Shown piece after piece: positions 35,566 to 43,656 of a stretch of DNA of 64,000 bases (within the stretch, counting starts at the first letter, position 1; the number at the start of each line of letters is the position of its first letter). The stretch is from Anderseniella sp963700885 (GTDB lineage: Bacteria; Pseudomonadota; Alphaproteobacteria; Rhizobiales; Aestuariivirgaceae): assembly GCA_963700885.1 (NCBI GenBank), contig CAVOZJ010000032.1, forward strand, positions 62,001-126,000, read 5' to 3'. The notes beneath the pieces are model-generated. The model ran no database searches and was not told the DNA's origin. It was given only the letters and a program-made list of their open reading frames with translations. A program made the position numbers and the translations under genes.

Positions 35566-35930
35566 GAATTTAGCTTCGTTCGAGTTGCAAAGTACGCCTG
35601 GGTCGCTGCCCGGGCTGTTGTCGGCATAACGGCTGCCGGCTGCACGCGCAAGTAGAGCTTTTTGGCACCAGCCGGGTTTGAACAAGTACGATTCGGGTGA
35701 TCGTATCGGGTCGATGTCCGCTCTTCAGACAATCACAACTTGGGGCCGGTGAACTGCCGTTGGAGGCGCTATTTTAGGTTTGATGGGCGCAAAAATAAAC
35801 AAGCTGCGCCGGGTACCCCGGACGATTCCGATCAAAGTGGCCTCAGTTGGAAGTACTTCGGCCGTTTTGCGCCCTGTTCGAGCACCACCCGGCAGTCCTG
35901 CCCGGAAGCTGTGTCACACGCGCGGGATCG

Positions 35931-36311
35931 TCATTTGTTCTTGCTTTTCGAGGTCCGCTTGTGATCCGCTGATGCCCTGGACCCGGATGGCGGCTTGTAA
36001 ACCGCCATTGCCTCGCTGCTCCTGTGCATTGCCTCAACTGCTTCCTGCATTGTGAGCAGCGGTGTTGTTTCGATCTCGGTTGCAGAACTGGAGGCCGACA
36101 GGACCATTGAAAGGCTGGCCGCAGCCACATTATCCGGCAGTTCAAACAGCAGAATTATGTCGTACTCACCAAATGCGAAAAAATAATTGTGTAGACGGCC
36201 ACCAATACCTTTCAGAAGTTTCGTGGTGGTAATCATCCGGTCCTCGGGACGATCAACCACCGCACCCATAAACTCCTTGGAAAGTTTAACCCGAGCGAGA
36301 TACATCGGCAT
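35931..36311 (-). CDS. GYD domain protein
   Basis: Small protein of about 126 residues with a GYD domain: MYLARVKLSKEFMGAVVD at the start, GGRLHNYFFAFGEYDIILL containing the GEYD variant of the GYD motif, and LPDNVAAASLSMVLSASS. A Ser/Lys-rich tail ends KRTSKSKNK. The ATG at 36311 has a GAAGGAG site upstream; the frame opens at 36413. GYD proteins are small ferredoxin-fold proteins of unknown function. Confidence 0.83.
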   Translation of the reverse strand: MPMYLARVKLSKEFMGAVVDRPEDRMITTTKLLKGIGGRLHNYFFAFGEYDIILLFELPDNVAAASLSMVLSASSSATEIETTPLLTMQEAVEAMHRSSEAMAVYKPPSGSRASADHKRTSKSKNK

Positions 36312-37119
36312 AATTTCAGCTCCTTCTGCCAAAACCAGTATGGAATTATCGGCATCCGCCGGATGACAAGTCAAGTCACCATCCGGTGTTCCCCGCCTGT
36401 AGTGGTACGCCATGGCCCGTTACTGGCGTTGCAAGGGTAATTCCTGTTGGCCTTAGGTTGTCTACGGCGGCAGGTTTCACTGCTGCAGATCAAGGGTTGT
36501 TTTTCTGGCATCACATGGAAATTTCTTGGAGGAGGGGATCACCCCGGCAATCACAAATGTCCTTTGGACCGCATCAATAGCAGGTTCCGGGATTTTCGGT
36601 TTCAAATTGCTATTGGTATCGCCTGGCTACGTGATGACCTGGGCGCCCGCGGATAAGCGTTGGGCGTTTCAAGAGCGACCACTTCTTAAGCAGCTACCTA
36701 TGTCTCGGGTCGCTCAGACAAAGTGAGCGCTTAGGCACGCCTCCATTCCGACAATGCAGCGCGCAACGTAGCGGGCGGAAAAAGCGCCTGGCCCTTCGGG
36801 TGGGTCATAGTGGTCCATCGGGTGCGTTGCAATGCTTGCCCGATGCACCACATCGCGCTGCGCACCGCGCCTGCCCGAGTGAACCGCTATGATCCCATGA
36901 AATGGGTCGCTGTTACTGAGATCTGGTATAACCCACCGGGGGAAGCAGTCGGTTCATCCCATTAGCTGACATTGGTGGCACAATCTTTGATGTCAACTTG
37001 GCCAATTCTCCATCTGCCTCCAGATTGGTGATGTCCCTGCCGCACTGGCTTGGTTGACGAGGTCAGTTGCTTGCCAATTCGACCTCTTTGCTCCGCTGCC
37101 CGGACTTGCCGAACGTCGA
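36312..37119. other. 808-bp intergenic region with a truncated mobile element
   Basis: No convincing gene. The right-hand part of a MITE-like element lies at 36757-36929. A short plus-strand frame at 36526-36726 has a hydrophobic stretch but starts with TTG and has no recognisable family, so it is not called. The remainder shows no structure I can name. Confidence 0.6.
36757..36929 (+). mobile_element. 5'-truncated copy of the MITE-like element (E3)
   Basis: About 173 bp aligns with the right two thirds of the element at 54013, including the CCCTTCGGG hairpin, CATCGGG...CCCGATG, the GC-rich hairpin and the right terminal repeat TGGGTCGCTGTTACTGAGAT through CTGGTAT at 36929. The left terminal repeat and the left arm of the first stem are missing. 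Confidence 0.88.
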
Positions 37120-38166
37120 TCAACCGCAGCTCAGCATCTCATCGATGTGCGCATATAGCTGTTCAATGTTCAACGGAGTAAATGATCCGAAGCTGAAAAT
37201 TTCTATGGCACCCGACTGCCCACTCAGCTTGTGTCTGCCGAGCGATATGAAATTGCGGGATGGATTGGCACGTTTGACGACGGCTTCACTTATAATTATC
37301 CGATGATTCAATCGTCGTGTCAGCGACTCCAGCCGTGAGGCCTGGTTCACCGTGTTCCCCAGGATGGTAAAGTCGCGCTTCAGTTCAGAACCAACATTTC
37401 CCTCATAGACCACGCCATTCGCCAAGCCGACACCGGCGAATAGCAAATGATGGGGACTACCGTCTCTCGCCGATTGCCGCTGCCGTTCCATTTCTTTGAG
37501 AATGCCAGCCGCCGCCTCTAACGCAGCATCCGTATCCCGGTCGGCGAAGTAGGTGAGCACACCGTCACCCAGTAGTTTGTTCACCTGCCCACCATTGCGG
37601 TCCACTTGTTCTGTACAAATTTGAGCATGTCTGTTGACGAGATCAATCAGATCCTCCGGCTTCAGCCGCTCTGCGAATCGCGAGAACCCGATAATGTCAC
37701 TAAATAGAACTGTCACATGTTTCTTTCGCGGCTTGACAGTCGTAGGATTCACGCCGTTTTCCAACATCTTGAAAATGCTTGGCTGGGTATATTGCGCGAT
37801 CATTTGGTTGGATTCGAGCAGTGCAGACAATATTTGGCGAAAAGCCATGGGCAAGGCTTCAGATTCTTCGTTGAGATCGAATACTCGCATTTCCCACTCC
37901 GGAAACATGCGCTGGCTCACTCCAGATTCGGATTTTAGGCAAATTACATCATGGTGGCGGTTATCCGGAACAATCCGCGTATGGTACAACTGGTCGATTA
38001 GAGTTCGTTCTCCCTCCAGCACTTGAAAAAACGAGTTACCGAGGCAGACCAATATGCCCGTGATGCCGTGCTGACGATTGAATCGAACAGCCGAGCTATG
38101 AATCTGTTCGATGTCGCGCTTGGAAAGCGGTCGGGAAAATCGACTGACGTAGAACATGCGTTTCAT
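37120..38166 (-). CDS. BLUF-domain photoactivated adenylyl cyclase homologue
   Basis: 348 residues: an N-terminal BLUF blue-light flavin domain (about 1-95), a linker and a class III cyclase (about 148-345). BLUF residues in place: Tyr6 (MFYVSRF), Asn30 (RFNRQHGITG), Gln48 (FFQVLEGE), Trp91 and Met93 (FPEWEMRV). Cyclase metal aspartates are Asp157 (LFSDIIGFS) and Asp201 (LLGDGVL). Lys197, Asp265 and Thr267, the positions that set adenine selectivity in the Beggiatoa enzyme bPAC, are the same here. Asn274 and Arg278 (NTVNQASRLE) are kept. It therefore probably makes cAMP when lit. The ATG at 38166 gives the bPAC length; a TTG at 38196 would add ten residues. An IS5-family element starts 98 bp upstream. 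Confidence 0.93.
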   Translation of the reverse strand: MKRMFYVSRFSRPLSKRDIEQIHSSAVRFNRQHGITGILVCLGNSFFQVLEGERTLIDQLYHTRIVPDNRHHDVICLKSESGVSQRMFPEWEMRVFDLNEESEALPMAFRQILSALLESNQMIAQYTQPSIFKMLENGVNPTTVKPRKKHVTVLFSDIIGFSRFAERLKPEDLIDLVNRHAQICTEQVDRNGGQVNKLLGDGVLTYFADRDTDAALEAAAGILKEMERQRQSARDGSPHHLLFAGVGLANGVVYEGNVGSELKRDFTILGNTVNQASRLESLTRRLNHRIIISEAVVKRANPSRNFISLGRHKLSGQSGAIEIFSFGSFTPLNIEQLYAHIDEMLSCG

Positions 38167-38263
38167 GGCGGCGGGGACATATCTGGCTGAAGACAATAGA
38201 GACCCCTATCGGACATCTCAGTGCAAGGCAACGTTGGTTTGAATTTTGCACAAAGCTGACTTA

Positions 38264-39196
38264 GTGTCCGACTCGAAACTGTTTCAATGATTTGAAGCTC
38301 TTGCGATACTCCTTGTGACGATCTTGATGTGGGCTATGAGGAGCCAGCTTTCTGCTGACCTGATGGATTTCTCCCAGTCTTTTGCCAGTCTGCGACATCT
38401 GCCCAGCCATGCGAAAGTGCGTTCCACAACCCAGCGCCTTGGAATGATCTCAAAACCTTTGGCCCTGTCGCTGCGCTTGACGATCTCCATAGTCCAGCAG
38501 CCGGTTTTCTCCAGCGCATCGCGCAGTTTGGGTCCGCCATAGCCACCATCGGCGAAGATATGGCGCAGCCAGGGATGGGTGAAGCGGATGGATTTGAGCA
38601 CCCAGGGTGCACCGTCACGATCCTGGATATCAGCTCCATGAATGACAAATCCGATCAACAGGCCAATCGTATCGGTAATGATGTGGCGCTTGTGGCCTTT
38701 GATCTTCTTGCCTGCATCATAGCCGCAAACGCCCCCGCTTTCGGTGATTTTGACCGACTGACTGTCGATTACGCCGGCTGTTGGTGATGCATTACGGCCT
38801 TCCAGTTCGCGTGCGTCCATGACAAGGCCATGGTTGATCCGGTGAAACAGGCCACTGTCCCGCCAGTCATAAAAATACCGTTGCACGGTGGAAGGCGGCG
38901 GGAAATCATTGGGGATCATCGCCCATTGGCAACCGGTAGAAGCCATGTATTGGATGGCGTCCCACACATCACGCAGCATGGTTGTTCGTGGACGTCCCGT
39001 TGATTTCCTGGACGGCATGAAAACCTCAATCAACGCCCATTCCTTGTCACTGCAATCACTTGTATAACGCCCGCAATGTCGCTCATAATGGCCACGAGTG
39101 GTATCAGTCCAGACCATTGTGATCTCCTTCGAATCTTCGACAATCCGAATGAATCACAAACTGCTGATATCACTCAATTAGTTTCGGGTTGGACAC
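38264..39196 (-). mobile_element. IS5-family insertion sequence (complete, 933 bp)
   Basis: Terminal inverted repeats: left GTGTCCGACTCGAAAC (from 38264), right end complement GTGTCCAACCCGAAAC (to 39196), two mismatches in 16. Both ends are flanked by the same TTA (38261-38263 and 39197-39199), a 3-bp target duplication of the TNA type made by the IS427/IS1031 subgroups. One transposase gene fills it. The intact ends and open gene suggest it may still be mobile. Confidence 0.88.
38284..39117 (-). CDS. IS5-family DDE transposase
   Basis: 277 residues in one uninterrupted frame. The N-terminal DUF4096-like part (YTSDCSDKEWALIEVFMPSR, TGCQWAMIPNDFPPPSTVQR) is followed by the DDE core: the first Asp in GVIDSQSVKITESGG, the second in HIFADGGYGGPKL and the Glu in RRWVVERTFAWLGRCRRLAK. 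The ATG at 39117 lies 79 bp inside the right end. The single-frame organisation fits subgroups that do not need frameshifting. Confidence 0.95.
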   Translation of the reverse strand: MVWTDTTRGHYERHCGRYTSDCSDKEWALIEVFMPSRKSTGRPRTTMLRDVWDAIQYMASTGCQWAMIPNDFPPPSTVQRYFYDWRDSGLFHRINHGLVMDARELEGRNASPTAGVIDSQSVKITESGGVCGYDAGKKIKGHKRHIITDTIGLLIGFVIHGADIQDRDGAPWVLKSIRFTHPWLRHIFADGGYGGPKLRDALEKTGCWTMEIVKRSDRAKGFEIIPRRWVVERTFAWLGRCRRLAKDWEKSIRSAESWLLIAHIKIVTRSIARASNH

Positions 39197-39239
39197 TTAG
39201 GATAACGGAGATTGGTCGACCGGTTTATCGGTACACTGT

Positions 39240-39362
39240 TCACTGGGCCGAGACGCCATATCGCCTGGCTGCCTGGGCCTGGGTCAGTTGGCCTGCAATC
39301 ACCTGCCGTGCCATTTCTTCTCGACGCAGGGGAGTCAGGCGTGCATTCTTGTGGATGTTCAT
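39240..39362 (-). pseudogene. IS481-family transposase, N-terminal fragment
   Basis: 40 codons from the ATG at 39362: NIHKNARLTPLRREEMARQV followed by TQAQAARRYGVSAQ and a stop. This is the helix-turn-helix start of IS481-type transposases, normally over 300 residues. A GGGAGG site precedes the ATG. The catalytic part is absent; the sequence beyond is lost just before the IS5-family element begins. Confidence 0.78.
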
Positions 39363-39461
39363 TCGGTCCCTCCCGGAAGTGTTGAAGTCTGGTAACTCCA
39401 ATCTCCTCGATCCGGACCGAATGGACAACCTTGAAAGCTCACATCCAGCCGTAGTGGTAGA

Positions 39462-39554
39462 AAAATTAAACGCTACTCGCTTCCTGCGCCAGCCGAGCAA
39501 ACCTGGAATACCAAGAGCACCATCGAAAAGAGGCAGGGCTGCTGGCAGAGGAAC
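39462..39554 (-). pseudogene. VPLPA-CTERM sorting-signal relic
   Basis: Minus-strand frame containing VPLPAALPLFDGALGIPGLL then GWRRKR. This is the tripartite VPLPA-CTERM (PEP-CTERM class) signal: motif, hydrophobic segment, basic cluster. A true signal should end the protein within a few residues, but here the frame runs on towards the IS481 fragment, and the body of the protein upstream is missing (only about 19 residues precede it). It looks like the tail of a lost exosortase substrate. No exosortase gene is in the window. Confidence 0.6.
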
Positions 39555-39740
39555 AACTGCTGCTGTTGCGCCATAGGCCACATTTCCTACGAAACCGGTA
39601 TTGGCACCCAAAGACGATGCCGTACCTCGTGACGGGGAACCATTGTCGTTCTGAGAATTATTTCTCTAGACCACTTGTAGAAGCAAGGCCGCACCACATA
39701 TCCGCTCTCACCCAATCCTGGGCAATGGAGTGCAATCTAA

Positions 39741-39878
39741 ATGCTGCATGATTTTCAGCTGTCAGACGCTGTGCTGATGTTGCTGTTACTTATTGTGGTG
39801 GCCTGCTTTGTGGCAATTCAGTTTGCTCCGAAAACCACCAACAAGCTGAAATCGAAACCTGAGTCCAACAGGGATTAA
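39741..39878 (+). CDS. Possible small single-pass membrane protein
   Basis: 45 codons: a short polar start (MLHDFQLSD), one strong hydrophobic segment (AVLMLLLLIVVACFVAIQF) and a Lys-rich tail. GGAG lies ten bases before the ATG. It is intergenic with no family match, and could be chance, but the membrane-segment-plus-basic-tail layout is typical of real small proteins. Confidence 0.35.
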   Translation: MLHDFQLSDAVLMLLLLIVVACFVAIQFAPKTTNKLKSKPESNRD

Positions 39879-40341
39879 AACTGGTTTCGTAATGAAAGTC
39901 GTTTATGGCACATTTTCACCGTATTGGCTGGCGGCAAAAAGTGTCCGTTAGTGGTAATGCTCCGGGCGTTTCTGGACCTAGCTCAAAGAGGTGTTTTATG
40001 ACCCTGGCTGTGTGGAAACTCCCAATTTCAGCAACTTCCGCTTGAACACCACAAATCACCATGCGCTAAGCCATTGATTTCATTGAGTACAGATTATTGG
40101 AAAGTTGGCAAAACTTCCGATTTCTGCGAAATTGCTGAGTTTTCACACGGCCAAGACCCGAGTCGGACATAGCCCGCATAGCTACCGATTGAACTGCTCG
40201 CGGTAGCCAGCGTCACCTCGCCGGGGTTACTCGGATGCTTATCGACCACCAGCACCGGAGAGTGTCGCCCCATGGATGACCATTCCACCATGTACTAACA
40301 TTCCATCCGGCCCATTCATTCTAGTAGGCTAGAAAGGCTCC
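39879..40341. other. Intergenic region with one dispersed-repeat copy
   Basis: Contains copy A of the ~65-bp dispersed repeat at its left end. The minus-strand open frame at 40094-40291 has no family-like features or ribosome binding site and is not called. Nothing else is recognised. Confidence 0.5.
39905..39975 (+). repeat. Dispersed ~65-bp repeat, copy A
   Basis: Begins ATGGCACATTTTCACC, then GGCTGGCGGCAAAAAGTGTC, and diverges after about 70 bp. It is the most diverged of four same-orientation copies (the others start near 41365, 46458 and 48232). Confidence 0.65.
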
Positions 40342-41220
40342 ATGCAGATGAACCAGGACCTTGTCATTCGCCAGATGACACGCAGCGAGGTGGACGATCT
40401 GGTGAAATGGGCCGGGCAAGAAGGCTGGAACCCAGGCCTGCATGATGCTGAAGCCTTCTGGGCAACCGACCCTGACGCCTTTATCGCCGCGGAGTTGAGG
40501 GGCGTGGTGATTGGCGGCGGGGCGATCACCGCCTATGGCGGCGAGTTTGGCTTCATGGGCTTTTTCATCGTGCGACCTGAGTTTCGGGGTCACGGCTTCG
40601 GAAATACGCTGTGGCATGACCGCCGTGACCGCCTCATTGCCAGGCTGCGTCAAGGCGCCTCGATTGGCATGGACGGTGTGTTTGACATGCAGCCCTATTA
40701 TGCCAAAGGCGGCTTTGACTTCTCCCACCGCGATATTCGCTACGGTGTTGAGGGTCGGTTGCCTGTGCCTGTCACAGAGCCGTGCGGGGATGTGGCACTT
40801 GACCTGAGCGATTTCACCTGGGAGGCAATCGAGGCCTATGATCGTGCTTGCTTTCCCGCACCTCGCCCGGAGTTTTTGCGAGCCTGGATCGGCCAGCCCG
40901 ATGCCCGGGCCCTGGGCGTCCAGCGCAACGGCAAGCTGTGCGGCTACGGGGTGATCCGCCGCTGCTTGCAAGGTTGCAAGATCGGCCCGCTGTTCGCCGA
41001 CGATGTGACTGCCGCCATCCTGCTCTATGCGCAGCTTGCGGAATTTGCCGAAGCTGATCCGGTGTTTCTTGATGTGCCCGAGAATAACCCGGCCGCCATG
41101 CAACTGGTCCATCGCTACGCCATGAAAGAAGTGTTCGGCTGTGCCCGCATGTATCTGGGCCCCGCCCCCGAGCTTGCGCACCATCGCATTTTCGGCGTCA
41201 CCACGTTCGAGCTCGGCTGA
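40342..41220 (+). CDS. Two-domain GNAT acetyltransferase (with Acetyltransf_18-like C-terminal domain)
   Basis: 292 residues. The N-terminal GNAT domain has MGFFIVRPEFRGHGFGNTLW as the acetyl-CoA loop and DGVFDMQPYYAKGGFDFSHR. The C-terminal half (LGVQRNGKLCGYGVIRRCLQ, KIGPLFADDVTAAILLYAQL, FGCARMYLG) is the second GNAT-like domain often paired with it. The start at 40342 or the next Met (40348) cannot be told apart. The frame immediately after its stop codon is open for another 47 codons without a start. Substrate unknown. Confidence 0.87.
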   Translation: MQMNQDLVIRQMTRSEVDDLVKWAGQEGWNPGLHDAEAFWATDPDAFIAAELRGVVIGGGAITAYGGEFGFMGFFIVRPEFRGHGFGNTLWHDRRDRLIARLRQGASIGMDGVFDMQPYYAKGGFDFSHRDIRYGVEGRLPVPVTEPCGDVALDLSDFTWEAIEAYDRACFPAPRPEFLRAWIGQPDARALGVQRNGKLCGYGVIRRCLQGCKIGPLFADDVTAAILLYAQLAEFAEADPVFLDVPENNPAAMQLVHRYAMKEVFGCARMYLGPAPELAHHRIFGVTTFELG

Positions 41221-41364
41221 TGGCGGACCGCGATCATACAGGCTACCCGCCGACTGATCCGGGAGGAGGGCGGCTTTCTCTACGACCGCGATGTCTACAA
41301 CGATGACTTGCCAATCTGCCCTGCCGTGGATGTCTCGCAGCACTTAGGGCATCACGACATGTAG

Positions 41365-41427
41365 TTGCACATTTTCACCGGTTTGACGGGCGGCGAAATG
41401 AGTCTGGTTTTGCGGGTACTCCAGACG
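41365..41427 (+). repeat. Dispersed ~65-bp repeat, copy B
   Basis: TTGCACATTTTCACCGGTTT, then GGGCGGCGAAATGAGTCTGG and GGGTACTCCAGAC. Close to copy C at 46458. GTCTGG and CCAGAC within the unit form a short inverted repeat. Confidence 0.8.
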
Positions 41428-41930
41428 TCAATCGAAATCTTTTTGAACGGCCCGCCTAATACGGGAAAGACCTCCATCCCCGAGTAGAAATTACTGTTCG
41501 TTGACAAACTGCCTCCTGCAACGTGATTTTTGATCAAACCTGCCTGCCCGGTAGGTGACCGCCTGAGAAGTGGCTTCCATCCGAAACCATGCGTGTAGAA
41601 GTGGATTTTTGAGGCTGACGACAGCATCTGGGGCGGATGGCAGACTGAGAGGCTCTGTGGCCGCCAGAGCGAGTCATTGGCGCGGGTTCTGGCGTTTCGA
41701 GTATCCTAGCGGGCGTTTGGATAACTCGTGTGTGCTACAATGATTTCCAATGGTGCGATTCAATCGTTGCGTGAACTCGAAACTTTCGAAAATGAACAAG
41801 GCAAAAGGCCGTTGTTAGGAACCTAATGATCAAGGCAGAATTACGTGACGGACAATCCAACCCAACGTTGCAGTTGGCCAAAACTGCGAGTGAGGCAGCA
41901 TTGGCAGGTAGAAAAAAACCGGACTGGAAA

Positions 41931-41950
41931 CCACCGAGATCTGGTATAAC
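41931..41950 (+). mobile_element. End fragment of the MITE-like element (E5)
   Basis: CACCGAGATCTGGTATAAC matches the terminal repeat end of the elements at 36929 and 54277 (ACTGAGATCTGGTATAAC). Only about 18 bases are shared, so this could be a remnant or chance. Confidence 0.4.
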
Positions 41951-42106
41951 ATCTGCAAAGAGGTTGTAACCCTCGATTATCTCGCTGGCTTTCACAGGCC
42001 TATGTAACTGTGGATCATATGACCCAGAGCCAGGATGACTGCCCTCATGCCACTGCCAACCGTTTCCTGCGCCAGCCGATGGCAAGACATTATGAGGAGC
42101 AAGTAA

Positions 42107-42313
42107 ATGGATGAAACATTGTTCGACCGGGCAGCTTTAGGGCGTTTGGCCAAGGCTTTGGCGTTCATCTGTGGCGCGGATCATTCTACGACTGTTGCCC
42201 TGAGAGAAGCCGCTGAAAATGGCTCCGAGCGAGACATCAAGAAAGCCCGCGCACTGTTTCTTAAATTGAAGCCCGGAGAGCGGCAATCCGCATTGGCTAT
42301 GATGGACGATTGA
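42107..42313 (+). CDS. Small hypothetical helical protein
   Basis: 68 residues, predicted helical and soluble: LFDRAALGRLAKALAFICGA, REAAENGSERDIKKARALF and LKPGERQSALAMMDD. A strong GAGGAG site lies seven to eight bases before the ATG. Followed by a bidirectional terminator. The family is not recognised. The good ribosome binding site and regular composition argue that it is real. Confidence 0.65.
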   Translation: MDETLFDRAALGRLAKALAFICGADHSTTVALREAAENGSERDIKKARALFLKLKPGERQSALAMMDD

Positions 42314-42445
42314 TGCCACTTGCTGCAGTTGCCGATTCCCGATGCCATATGCGACCGTACAGAGCGTTTCCGGTGTCGCCGGTACATGGCAGCGTAACAC
42401 GGCTTTCGACCGTTCTTGAGTAGTTGTGTGCCGCACATAAAAGTA

Positions 42446-42473
42446 CCCCGGGCTTGCGACCCGGGGCAATTTT
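42446..42473. terminator. Bidirectional rho-independent terminator
   Basis: CCCCGGG (42446-42452) pairs with CCCGGGG (42460-42466) around a seven-base loop. TTTT follows on the plus strand, and the minus strand reads TACTTTTATG after the stem. It stands between two convergent small genes and probably serves both. Confidence 0.82.
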
Positions 42474-42512
42474 ATGATGTCAGGTTTTGATCATGCCGTT
42501 TTCAGCGTAGGG

Positions 42513-42755
42513 CTACTGGATACCCAGGATTGTCTTGGCTTCGCCCAGTGTTTTTACTGACTCTGCATGATTGCCTGAGCCGTGTAATTCTTCTCCCCTG
42601 GTACGAAGCTCCATTACTTTCGCTTTATCCGCATCAGATAGTTGTGCGGTCTGCATCGCCGCATCAATCTTCGTCATGTCCGTTGGACATTGACTAGCGA
42701 ATGCAGGACCAGCAAGGCATGCAACAACAGCAATAGACAAAAGCATCTTGTTCAC
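42513..42755 (-). CDS. Small periplasmic protein, function unknown
   Basis: 80 residues from a GTG at 42755 that has GGGAGG seven bases upstream; the frame opens at 42821. Signal peptide MLLSIAVVACLAGPAFAS, cleavage after AFA. Mature part starts QCPTDMTKIDAAMQTAQLSD and is helical, with KAKVMELRTRGEELHGSGNH. Similar small alpha-helical secreted proteins are common in alphaproteobacteria. No function is assigned. Confidence 0.72.
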   Translation of the reverse strand: MNKMLLSIAVVACLAGPAFASQCPTDMTKIDAAMQTAQLSDADKAKVMELRTRGEELHGSGNHAESVKTLGEAKTILGIQ

Positions 42756-42863
42756 AAAGATTCCTCCCGTTTGGTCGGTCCAAGTATACGACACCCTCAG
42801 GTTGGAACAGCAAAATGGCATTAGTTGGGAACACGGGCAATCGACCCGGGACCGGGAAACTTC

Positions 42864-43181
42864 TTAGCTCGCACAATTTCGACACTTGGCTGCGTATGGA
42901 ACAACCTTCAATCGCTCTTCTGAGATGTTTTCACCGCAGGACATGCACACGCCGAAGGTGCCATCCTCGATCCGCTTTAATGCCGAGTCAATTGCGAGTA
43001 TCTCGTTGACACCGGCTTGCCCAACACCTTCGAGGACTTCGTCGCCCTCTCGCTCTGTAGCGCGATCTTCAGCGTTTGTATCACTGGGTTTTTCCAGCTC
43101 GCTCTCTATGCCATCAAGACGTTGCTCTAGTTCCTTGCGATGTGAACGCAGCGTCTGCTCGAAATAAATTAGGTCAACCAT
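42864..43181 (-). CDS. TraR/DksA-family zinc finger protein
   Basis: 105-residue DksA-like protein. An N-terminal coiled coil (FEQTLRSHRKELEQRLDGIE) is followed by the helical core DEVLEGVGQAGVNEILAIDS and a C4 zinc finger CMSCGENISEERL...CRNC (four cysteines). Such proteins bind the RNA polymerase secondary channel; short forms may lack ppGpp-dependent activity. The DksA-type acidic pair at the coiled-coil tip is not obvious. Single gene. Confidence 0.88.
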   Translation of the reverse strand: MVDLIYFEQTLRSHRKELEQRLDGIESELEKPSDTNAEDRATEREGDEVLEGVGQAGVNEILAIDSALKRIEDGTFGVCMSCGENISEERLKVVPYAAKCRNCAS

Positions 43182-43248
43182 TTACGTCCCAATCTCCATC
43201 AAATCTTACCACCGCCAACCCTGATTGGTAGTCAATAGGCTGTCGAGA

Positions 43249-43380
43249 TTATCCATACTTGCCAGTGAAGGCGACTTTGGCCCCTTCGGCGGCGAAACTC
43301 TCCACAACCCTTCGACCAATCCCGCTGGCGCCATCAGTTACAATAGCAATCTTGTTCTCTACAATACCAGCCCCGCGGGA
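43249..43380 (-). pseudogene. Short-chain dehydrogenase relic (N-terminal fragment)
   Basis: Reading the minus strand gives NKIAIVTDGASGIGRRVVES followed by FAAEGAKVAFTGKYG and a stop. This is the Rossmann start of an SDR enzyme, whose glycine-rich loop is normally TGGxxGIG; here the second position is Asp. The remaining ~200 residues are absent and no start codon is evident. Confidence 0.7.
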
Positions 43381-43656
43381 TTTTCTTGCATGCCTGAGCC
43401 GACGGCACCATAACGCGCGTCGTTATTGCTGTGGCCTCACACCGGAGTATCATGTCCGCCTGAAAGGAAACTCAATGCCCGCACGGGACCGCCACGCAAA
43501 AACCATAGTTCGCGCAGGACTATTCAAAGACCACACCTGTCTCTCCGAGGTGGAGAGGCGTATCTCAGCCCTGTCAACTGCTGCGTCTTCGCTGCTGATC
43601 GCCCTGCTTGATCTCACTCCAACCATAACTTTGGCCAACCTTTTCGGACATCGGAC

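Larger units (their letters stand above)
41221..42106. other. 886-bp region with no confident gene
   Basis: Holds an orphan open frame directly after the acetyltransferase stop (41221-41364, including TRRLIREEGGFLYDRDVYND) with no start codon, probably a gene tail. It also holds repeat copy B at 41365, an end fragment of the MITE-like element at 41931-41950 and a short VPLPA-type tail relic near 42062-42077. The rest shows nothing recognisable. Confidence 0.55.

Noticed and set aside
36526..36726. Plus-strand frame with a hydrophobic stretch
   Set aside because: TTG start, no family resemblance, low support; nothing beyond chance.
40094..40291. Minus-strand 65-residue frame
   Set aside because: No ribosome binding site, no membrane or signal segment, no family pattern.
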